Source of the DNA: Aurifilum marmelostoma
Lineage: Eukaryota > Ascomycota > Sordariomycetes > Diaporthales > Cryphonectriaceae
NCBI GenBank assembly: GCA_027559495.1
Contig: JAMXSV010000006.1
Span: 434,001 to 498,000 of the forward strand
Length of the DNA stretch: 64,000 nucleotides
Direction of reading: 5' to 3'
In this document: positions 55,240 through 64,000 of the stretch, piece by piece
How positions within the stretch are numbered: the stretch's first letter is position 1
Layout: every line of letters begins with the position of its first letter
Notes under the pieces: model-generated
Seen by the model: the letters and a program-made list of their open reading frames with translations, nothing else
What the model was told of the DNA's origin: nothing
Databases searched by the model: none
Position numbers and translations under genes: made by a program

Positions 55240-57463
55240 CTTGGGGCGGACTGGGATGCGGCGCGCAGTCGAATACTCGTCCGCGCTTCGAAGATTGAAT
55301 GATTTTTTTCTTTCTTTTCCTTGTGGAAGATGGCGATAGGCAGGGATGATAATAAACAAAAGATGGGAAGAAAAACAGTTGGACAAGACGAGATAAGCCG
55401 GTTCAACACAGCAGCTGAGTAAGGTTCTCGAGGAGTCAGGATGGAATGAGAGCAAGACGTGTGTGTCTGGCTGCTCTGGATGCTGGTATGCGATCTGGTC
55501 CTAGAGGCGCACAGAGGAGGGACCGTCGCGGCGGCGGTAGTCTGGGCACGGAGCGCAGACAGGCGGGACGTAGGGCCAGTGTATGGGTCATCGAACGGCC
55601 AGACTAGACCAGCTTAGGTACGTGGACACACTAGCCTGGACGGGCACCTTCCACCTGGCCTGTCACTGCAACTTAGGCCCCCTCGGCTCTTGTGTGACGT
55701 GACGGATCTTGATGGGACAAGGCCCACGGCCTGGCGGCTGGGCGCAGGTCACTGGAGATTAGGTGGACGAACCTGTTCACGGGCAAACGCGAGACGATGA
55801 TACCGCCACCAACCCCAATACCGGATGGGGGAAGCAGCAGACGCACTGGGGGGGATTTCCTCGGTGTGTTCAAGAGGTAAAGGTGACAACGAGTATGATA
55901 ACAACAACAACAATAAAATAAAAACACCACGCAGTCTCAAAAAGGGTTGAAGGTGGCGAGAGGCGGATGGCGATGTTGTTTGTAATAGTTTTCTGGCCTA
56001 TGGCTTTCTTCCTGGCTTTGCCACCTTTTGGGTCTTGGTGGGAGACAAAAAGGAATCACTTGGAATGTGTAGATAGCAGAAGAGCTTGGATCGGTCCCCT
56101 CGAGAAGAGAAAAGAGCAAAAGGTCTCGAGAGAGTTCTGAGGTAAGATGAGAGCGGAGGAAGGGGACTAAGTACCTCTCGGTATGTCGTCCTTTAAGGTT
56201 ACCTAAATATGCAATGCACTGCTTCTTCCGTCTCTAACGGCCCCAGGGGACGGAGCAGATACGTTGTAGGAAGCGCATGGTTGGGAATGAGTTGCCAGTT
56301 CCGGGATGAGCAAGGAGGAGTGCAGATGAGCGAGCCCATTTTCTCCAGCGAGATACACGATGGAGAGACAAGAGAGGGTCACTATAACACCTCGAGTTAC
56401 GTAGGTCACGATAGGCTGAGGATGGGAATCCCGGGGGCACCTTGGAGGGAACAGGGTACAAAGTGCCATAGCAGACGGAGCCCCTTCTCGTACCTGATGG
56501 CCCACCAGCAAACAGGTAGCCGCAGACCTACGGCTATTGCTACGTCCTAGTGCATCCGTACGACACGTCCGCTCCTCCTTCTCGCCTCTCTCCCCCTCCC
56601 CTCTCCTCACTCTCCACAGTGGCACGAGTGGTCCCAGCATACTCGTGCCTGCTGAGAGTGGACTTGGAATGTGGATTATACTCTGGTGCTATGTAAAGGT
56701 GGGTAGAACTAGTCAATACAGAGTTCCAGATGTTTTGGGATGGGCACTTCGGGGAAGGGACTGGCCACGAGTAATGCGAAGCCCAACAAGTATCACCGGG
56801 CTGGGCAACAAACAGCACAGAATACACAGTGAGGTGCTACAGCACAGCGAGTGTGACGTCTATGCCACAGGCGGTTTAGCCCCCTGTCTGCGTGCAAGGC
56901 CACCCCTTTTCACTAGACACACACTAAACAGATGGAGAACAACCTAGGAGGCTCACCTATGGTGAGGCTTCGCAGAGGGACATGACGATTTACACGTACA
57001 CTGGACACGCAAACGGCAAGTGCGGCTCTACTTTGCACTAACAGGCTAGGCTGTCCTAGTGAGTTACGCTTGCTGCATGCACGGACTTGTCCAGATCGGA
57101 TGGGTATGAACATTTACCCTATACTTGCTGCTACCGTACATACGGTAGCACGTTGTCAGGTCGCGATTCACAAGACTGGCTTGGAAGATTACATCCGAAT
57201 GCTGTTGATGGTCTCGTTTCTGTGGTACACAAGACGAATGGAGGAAGAGGTGTGAAAAATATGTCCTAACACCAACCCTTCCTTCCTCTCGACCTCTTCT
57301 GCGCCTTGACTGGTGCACTCGGATATGACCGCCGTTCTCCTGCCTCTTCTATTTGTGTACGAAACTACCTGTCTACCAAGGCCCTCCCTGCGAGGCCTGC
57401 TCCCAGCCTGCCCCCAGCCTGCCAGCCTCACCCGGCCGCCTTCGTCTGAAGACCGCCACATCT

Positions 57464-57480
57464 TACTACTACTACTACTA
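57464..57480. repeat. TAC microsatellite
   Basis: About five and a half copies of TAC in intergenic DNA. Confidence 0.85.
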
Positions 57481-58674
57481 TTATAGGTTCTTGTCTATTA
57501 GGAACAATACTCGGGTTCCACTTGCTCATATCCCCTAATCCTCCCCCTCGGCACGTCATGAGAGACAGATCCAACGATGTTGAAACTCACCGCACCGACA
57601 TCATCACCATCGTTCGCTGCCCCGCGGCAAGGCGGGGTGCAGTATGTCCCTGCCGCGCGCAGCGTGCTCTCCTTGCCTCTGCATCAAGCACGACATAGAG
57701 ATCGACAACACCACAGCGCAGTCGTAGGCAATGAGACGCCCCACAGTTGCCGGTGGTGCTGCAACTGCTCCATGACCATCGCGGGGCAGCCTCGATTAGT
57801 GGCAGCTCCAGGAGCATCACCTGAACCGGGCCTGCCAGGCCTCTCGTGCACGGCACGACAGGCCAATTCCAGATATGGGCAATGTCGCCGTAAAGGATAC
57901 TGGGCAGGCAACTGGAGATGATGTGCAGCAAGAGCGAGATCACGATGGATCGACATCAAGGGTTTAATCAGATACCTATGTCGCCGTGCCGGTGTCCCTC
58001 ACGTGGCCCCTGTCGTTTGGATCTGCATTCGTACATACCCATAGTGGTAGTGCACGCGACAATGTGCGCAGCTCGAGCCCAGCCACGGACGTTTAGCCGT
58101 CGGATGCGAGACCTGCAGCGGTCCAGCAGCAGCATCCAAAGATCAATATCGATAGCTGGCAGGAAGATGTGCGATCTGTGTTGTCGTCATCTGTCTATGC
58201 AGCTCCCCGGGCTTGGTCGTTGGCTGGATTCTTCATCCTCGTCCTCCTTCCAGCAGCACCTCCATCCCATTCAAGCAACAGGAGTGAACGCCGATATAGC
58301 GCTATGCGCTGCACTTTGGGAAGCTGTAACGTGGCGGTCAGCCACCGACAAGCTCATGTCACTTCGAATCAGTCTGACCGAGGCATTAGCCGACGAGAAA
58401 TCCTATCGGAACCGCGAGGCACCACCATCATAATTACTGCCACGACGACCACACAGTAGCAGCAGTTCGTTCGATATTGCCGACGAACCGAGCTGCGAGC
58501 TACACGATCTCATGGGCTGCAAGTTCATGTAGGGTAATGAACCGTCACAAAACTGCTAGAAGAGGCCACACTGCGGTTCCGCTGCTTAGCACATAGTTTT
58601 AGCACCGTCGCACTTGGACTCCTCGGCAGCTTAACAGCTTTAGCAGGGCTTAGGGCATCACTGCAACATACCAA

Positions 58675-58684
58675 CCCCCCCCCC
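58675..58684. repeat. C10 homopolymer
   Basis: Ten consecutive C in intergenic DNA. Confidence 0.9.
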
Positions 58685-61020
58685 AAATTTTGCCACCGCC
58701 TGAGCACAGAGCACAAGGCTGTCTCCTGCCGCAGTCGGAAAGGTAAAGCCAGCTGCACTGACTCATCTTGGGCTCTCCCTTGCCCCTGAAGGCCTCCTGC
58801 CTCCGCCTTTGTGGCGATCTCAATTGGGCGTGCGGACCGCCCTCCTCGGCCGTGCTACGGATGCTCTCTGGGCGCTAAGCCTGCGCAACCTAGGTCGTGT
58901 TCTAGGATTCTTCACGACCACGCACGATGAGTGCAAGATCTCAATTGTTGCCCCGTGAACCAAGATTCTGTCATGATCGTCCTCGCAGAACGCAATCGGT
59001 CACGTGCAATCGCCTTGATATGTTTATTCTTCCTCATGCAACCTGTGCCTGCATATTCCTGACTCGCACGAGCGCTTTTTCCGATTTTTAATTACACTCA
59101 AAACAGTGTTGCAACTGGCGATGCGACAGTATGCATTGCTGAGAGTTGTCACGGTATTAATATTAGCATGGCCTCCATCCAGGACTGCGTGGTTTCACGG
59201 TGCGAGACTTGCCCCTCGCTGGCCACCTGTCACAAACCAGGACAAGATCAGAAGTGGATTCACCGCTTTCTGCTTTGTTATGGAAACATTGAGGCAAGAC
59301 CAGGTTCATTGCCGCGTCGCCGTCTTTGGGCTCCATCGTCGACGGTCCAATAACCCGGTCGATTTTGACACACAGTGGACTGACATGCAGACGCCTCTCA
59401 TGTGTTACCCACTACTAACTATAACACAGTATAACTCAACAGGAAATCAAAAAGGAAGGACCCCTATTTATTAAAAAGAAAAAAAAAACGTGGCCATGGG
59501 GACCTCTGACCTCGGCATCTTCCCGGAACTTGGTCTCCGGTCATTCAGCTCGTACCTGGTTGTCTGCTCCGAGATGGTACGTAATAGGTGAGCTGCCGCC
59601 TTTCTTTCTTCTGGAATGCAACGTTTACCATGCCTTTTGAGCCGGGATGCCCTTTTTTCTTTTTTTCCTTCTCTCCATTTGTCAATGAAGGAAGAAGAGA
59701 AAAGAAGAGGATAAGCCTGAGTAATCAAGAAGGCTAGGCGGGAAATAAGGAATTCCCAAGACCCTGGATTCTCGATAACCGAATGTGGACCGCAGCGTAG
59801 GATACCTACATAGTTATGGGGTCCTCTTCTTACGGGGCTCTCGTGCTTCTGGGGCGTGTGTACCTCCTCGCACAGAGGTTGGTCCATGCATCTACATTGC
59901 TTGCATCCAGATGCCTGTCTCTGCATCGGGACCAAATTTCGAGCCCCAATTTTTTTTCTCTGGTGCGTGTGTTTAGTCGTAGCCAGATGTCCTCTTTTTC
60001 TTGGTAAGGAGGAGCACAAACACCGTGGGCCATCCTCGGCGTGCTTGGTGGGGAACACCCAAGCTCCAGATTGAGACTCGGTGAAGGTCCTCCTCCTTCT
60101 TCTCCTCGCAGCAAGGGAGGGTGCACGTCTCGAGGCCCCTTCAAGACTCACGCGAAACGCAGCAGAGGGGTGATGTTCACCCGGTCTATCCAAATATGGT
60201 AACTTTAGGCATGCTGGGCGGTTCTTGTTTCTTATGCTCGGGGGAGCGATTTCTTGGCCTCACTCCGACTCCTTTTTTCCTTTAATTTTTCTCTTCATTT
60301 TTATTGATTGATTTTTTTTTCTTTTTGGTTCTTCTCTTTCACACCTGTTCGATCTGCAGGTCATTTGCCTGACAGATCGGATCGTAACGAATCAGCAACT
60401 GTTTGCTTGTGCAAAACATCAAATCAAGGAAAATGAGAAACTTTGCTCGACTGATGTCACTGAGCTTGGCCTTTCCGGTGCTGCAAGTTTTCGCCCCCAA
60501 AGTTAGGGTTACGATGCGAGTGCGAGGCGGTAAGGCGGGCGGGCTGCGCCGCGGGAAAGAGCCCTGGAGAGCTTCCAGAATGCTTCTCTCGACTGGAGAC
60601 CTGTTCTTGACTCAAGCAGGGTAAACCCAGGTAGAAAGTCATGCTGCAGAACCCTTTCCACTCTTCCTCCACGGCCCTCGAAGCGCGAGCACAGTACTTT
60701 AGAGGAGTACATAGTAAGCACTCAAAAGCGGTAAATCTTCTTACGGTGAGGAGCGGTCACGAGAGATGGAACGACTTGACAACAACTCCTTTAATATTTT
60801 TTTTTTGGTACACCCGCCCAGGCCGCTGTAGGCGCAGGTACCCAGAAATAATTATAATAACATGCCCGACATGGGCGACACACCACCACGGCGAACCCCC
60901 TGAACGGGCCGGATTGACACAGCAAGGCAGATCCGATCTGACCACTCCAAGCCGCTGTAACTGTGTCTATTGTGTGGGTTGCACTGCAACGGCGGTGGAG
61001 AAAAGCAGTTCATCGGCCAC

Positions 61021-61095
61021 CCACACCCACCCACACACACACCCCTCTACACACATACACACACACACACACCTATACACACACACACACACACG
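61021..61095. repeat. CA/CCCA-rich microsatellite
   Basis: About 75 bp of imperfect (CA)n with CCCA and TA interruptions, intergenic. Confidence 0.9.
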
Positions 61096-62513
61096 CCTCT
61101 CTGAATCTGAAGGAACCCTTCGTCCGGGCTCTGGGATTGCAAACGGCGTGCGGCCCTGCGCAGTCCCGGATCCGGTCAGCTCCTCAACACCGACTCCCGC
61201 GCAACTTCCGGAGGCAGCGAGCGGGAAGGGGCGGCGTCTTCTCCGGCACGACACTGGGCAGGCACCATGAGGTTATCGAGTTGGCCGGCTTCATTTTTAG
61301 GTGGCTCCTTTGAGGAGGCGGGTTATTTGGTGACTTATCTGGCAGCACCTTGCAGGTGCAGTAGAGCCTCCTTACATCATGGATCTTGGAACAGGTCTCA
61401 CTTGGCTCTGAGATAACGAGTTGCACTTCTCAGACATCAAGAAGTGGTTTTGCTGGTGTGCATGCATGCATCCAGTCTACTTGATACTCGTCCTCCGCAG
61501 TTTCCAGTAGCAGACGAAAGTCTTGTAGTGTGGCGATGTTGACGAGCTGCGATAAGAGACGTCCTCCACTCGTGGCCGTTTTGCTTGAGCGAAGGTACGG
61601 TTGGACGCCGAGGATGAACTCATACAAGGGAATGTTGTCGAGAGGCAGTTGAGTTGCGAAAGCCGAAAGAAGAAATATGAGACCACCGAGAACGTACTGA
61701 AAGTCCGGGGGATTATCGTCGAATTATAGGAGATGTGGGAGATAACTGACAGCAGCAGATACCGAGATGTCTCCGGCAATACAAATCCACGAAAATAGGA
61801 CGGAGGCTTGTTTGCTTATGGCTCAGATGGACGGCTCGTTGCTCCGTAATACAATAAAGGTGTGACCCAAGCTCATCAGCCTATACGCGAACCCCCAAAA
61901 CCCGACCTCGTCAGCGAAAAGAGTTGGGCAGGGGCGGCCTAAGCTCGGGATTTGAATTAGTGGGCGAGCAGGAGCAAACGGCATCTGGTCCCTCTTTCTT
62001 AGTGCTGCAGCACAGACTTTCTCTGCAGCTTATTCCCGTCTACGTCACGGTTTATGGTTCGGTTCTTGTCGGGGGGAAGCACGATGATTCTGCAAATCGC
62101 GAGAAGTGGCATGACATCCTGACTTCTCTCTCAGCCGCGGCGCAGAATTCTTCTCCGATAAAAAAAAGACACCGCACAAAGATTCGGGATGACATAACAA
62201 GACTTCTTTTCCTTATTTAGATTCAATCTCCTTCTCGACGATCATCTTCCGAGGTCAGTCTCTTCCCCCACTTTCTACATGTCCTATCAGACCATATTAT
62301 CAATACGCTCGATCATCAGCCGCAATCATTAACCATCACCACGCAACAGACAGAGCGACAATATCGCACATCGATTCAACGTCATAAGTTGTAGCACAAC
62401 TCTATACACGCGCACCGGCCACAGTCTTCAACCCCGAATCGATCACCCCTTCATCACTTTCTTCCGACTTCCTCCCCCCCCCCCTTTCAAAACCATCGAA
62501 AGAACCGCCCACC

Positions 62514-63339
62514 ATGAAGGTCATCAGCAAAGAAGAAGAACAAGCCCACTACAACGAAGTCCTCAAGGGCGGTGCAGTAGGAGGCAGCATTGGTCTCGGC
62601 GTCGGCCTCGCAGGCGTAGTCCTCGCCTCCCGCCGCTACGCCGCCTTCCGTAGCCTGACCGTTCCCTTCCGGACATTTCTCGTCTCCTCCGCGGCCACTT
62701 TCGGCGCCATTACCACCGCCGAGCGATACTCGATCGCCTTCCAGCGTGCAAAGGATCCCATGAACTTCTACAAGGATGAGACCCAGCGCGCGCTCGAGAC
62801 CGCCCGCCACAGCGACGCCAGCGACACCAAACGCTTCATGGAGTGGGGGCGCGAGAACCGCTACACCATCGTCACCGTCTCGTGGATAGCCGCCATGGGT
62901 ATCGCCCTCACAATCGTTGGCCGCAACCGCTATCTCAGCACCGCGCAGAAGCTCGTCCAGGCCCGTGTCTATGCTCAGGGGCTCACGCTGGCCGTGCTGA
63001 TCGCAACCGCCGCCTTTGAGACCAGCGATGCGCGCAGCGGAAAGGGTCGCTGGGAGACGGTGCTTGTTGTGGACCCCAATGATCCCAAGCACGAGCACCT
63101 GATCGAGAAGAAGGTCCACAAGGAGGAGTACGAGGGTCAGGACCTCTGGAAAGGTAAGGACTGGCCTATATGTGGTTCCATCTAAGTTCACAATAATAGA
63201 GATGGTGGTGAATGATTTCTGACCTGCTCGCTTTACAGACATGGTCGCCGCCGAGGAGCGCCGCATCCAGAAGCAGCAGCAAGAGCGTGCTGCTGCTCAG
63301 CCCAAGGAGAGCAAGCCTGCTGCCGAAACCTCGAACTAG
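62514..63339 (+). CDS. rcf2: Respiratory supercomplex factor 2 homologue (HIG1 domain)
   Basis: Two exons, 62514-63153 and 63239-63339, giving 246 residues (GTAAGG donor, CTTTACAG acceptor, phase 1). N-terminal hydrophobic segments span about residues 20-40 and 48-68 (GGAVGGSIGLGVGLAGVVLA, FRTFLVSSAATFGAITTAE). The HIG1 domain lies at about 105-175, with RFMEWGRENRYTIVTVSWIA and GRNRYLSTAQKLVQARVYAQ containing the RYLSxxQKxxxARVxAQ signature. Yeast Rcf2 sits in the inner mitochondrial membrane and helps cytochrome oxidase assembly and supercomplex stability. The C-terminus is charged and Gln/Ala-rich (MVAAEERRIQKQQQERAAAQ). A C11 run ends 30 nt before the ATG. Confidence 0.95.
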
Positions 63340-64000
63340 ACAGATGAATGGACCCCACTCAGCGTGGTTGATCAAGCATACATATATATCTGTATATACC
63401 ATGCATCACCGAGGCGTCAATTGCTTTTCCCCCTTCTTCATCTACACCCGGCATGCGGTATATAGAACGTGGCATTCGGGTTGGTTTCACGAGAAAGAGA
63501 AACAGAAAAGAATAGAAAATTGCGGAGGGGCTTTTGTTTTCAACGTTGGGCGTCAGGATTGGCGGCTTTTGACTTCCTATGTCAGCGAGTATCAGAATCG
63601 TTGGAGGGCGGCGGTGTTTGATCTAGGCTGTTGCACTTTGGGAGAAAGAAAGGTGGCAAAACATGGATGTTTACTATTACATGACATAAAACGAATCAGA
63701 GGAAAGTGGAACGAAGTATGAGGAGAAATGTGTGATAAAGTCGTGACAGATAAAAATCATATGATCATAATAAGATTTTCTCTTCTACCCAAAATAATGC
63801 CGTCGCTGTGAATGGAACCCCCCCCCCCCGTTCCCTTCCTCTGAACCTTTCCTTCGCTCCTCTCAATTTTGACATCAACGCCGTCTAGCGCCTTACTATA
63901 TAGTCATACATAACATATATATATATAAATATATAAAATAAAATATTTGCGGACCGTAATAAAACGGTAACATTGTGGCAGAGCAAGGGAGCGGGTATCA
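63340..64000. other. 3' flank of rcf2
   Basis: Non-coding. It contains C12 at 63818-63829 and an AT-rich stretch with ATATATAT and AATAAA-like sequences near 63900-63945. No gene recognised before the window ends. Confidence 0.65.

Larger units (their letters stand above)
55240..62513. other. Long gene-poor region
   Basis: About 7.3 kb between the divergent Sfp1-like and Rcf2 genes. The proximal parts should be leaders and promoters (pyrimidine-rich ends at both sides). It includes a TAC microsatellite (57464-57480), C10 at 58675-58684, a CA repeat at 61021-61095 and C11 at 62474-62484. The longest frame is 240 codons on minus (60193-59471). It is Arg/Ser-rich with no recognisable domain and ends in simple sequence, so it is not called. 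No tRNA or rRNA seen. Confidence 0.55.

Noticed and set aside
59471..60193. 240-codon minus-strand frame in the gene-poor interval
   Set aside because: Arg/Ser/His-rich with no domain, no clear exon structure, ending in simple sequence. It could be chance at this GC content.
1..64000. CRISPR arrays, operons, Shine-Dalgarno sites or phage genes
   Set aside because: The sequence is fungal nuclear DNA with spliced genes, and no regularly spaced repeats were seen.

Overview
The window looks like about 64 kb of nuclear DNA from a filamentous ascomycete (Pezizomycotina, probably Sordariomycetes). Genes carry short introns of about 50-170 nt with GT..AG ends and CTAAC/CTGAC-like branch sites. The protein families (AA9 monooxygenase, Clr5-domain protein, DHA2-type MFS, BBE-like FAD oxidoreductase, Sfp1-like zinc finger, Rcf2) are typical of that group. 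No species is assigned. Introns were placed by eye and checked by phase arithmetic; gene names rest on recognised motifs, not on searches.

Layout. 0-5.1 kb: no gene found, then the leader of the first gene. 5.1-8.4 kb (+): an intronless protein with two cyclic-nucleotide-binding domains, an F-box and leucine-rich repeats. 10.1-11.5 kb (-): secreted aspartic protease. 13.4-18.1 kb (-): a six-exon FAD-linked oxidoreductase and, upstream on the same strand, a five-exon amino-acid/choline-type permease. 21.6-24.5 kb: a class-III aminotransferase (+) and a family-1 glycosyltransferase (-), convergent. 25.8-26.9 kb (+): AA9 copper monooxygenase. 27.7-28.9 kb (-): phosphopantetheine adenylyltransferase, divergent from 29.6-32.4 kb (+) a DCAF7-like WD40 protein. 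33.4-36.8 kb (+): Spt5. 39.6-41.5 kb (+): Clr5-domain protein. 43.4-44.4 kb (+): alpha/beta-hydrolase esterase. 45.0 kb (+): intron-containing tRNA-Asp. 45.9-47.7 kb (+): MFS transporter. 51.6-55.2 kb (-): Sfp1-like zinc-finger factor, with a small two-finger gene starting 30 nt beyond its stop. 62.5-63.3 kb (+): Rcf2-type HIG1 protein.

How they fit together. Housekeeping genes (Spt5, DCAF7-like, CoA synthesis, Sfp1-like, Rcf2) are interspersed with accessory ones. The 13.4-24.5 kb block (oxidoreductase, permease, aminotransferase, glycosyltransferase) has the content of a small metabolic cluster without a polyketide or peptide synthetase, but its cooperation is inference. Protease and AA9 enzyme are secreted degradative enzymes.

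Oddities. Two genes (aminotransferase, AA9) are each broken by one surplus base in a short G/C run, and Spt5 has an ambiguous case of the same kind. The window also holds about a dozen G or C homopolymers of 10-16 nt, all outside coding sequence. The tRNA-Asp intron contains a telomere-like TTAGGG motif and is flanked by degraded 5' and 3' tRNA-Asp halves. Large gene-poor stretches lie at 0-5, 18-21.6, 47.7-51.6 and 55.3-62.5 kb.
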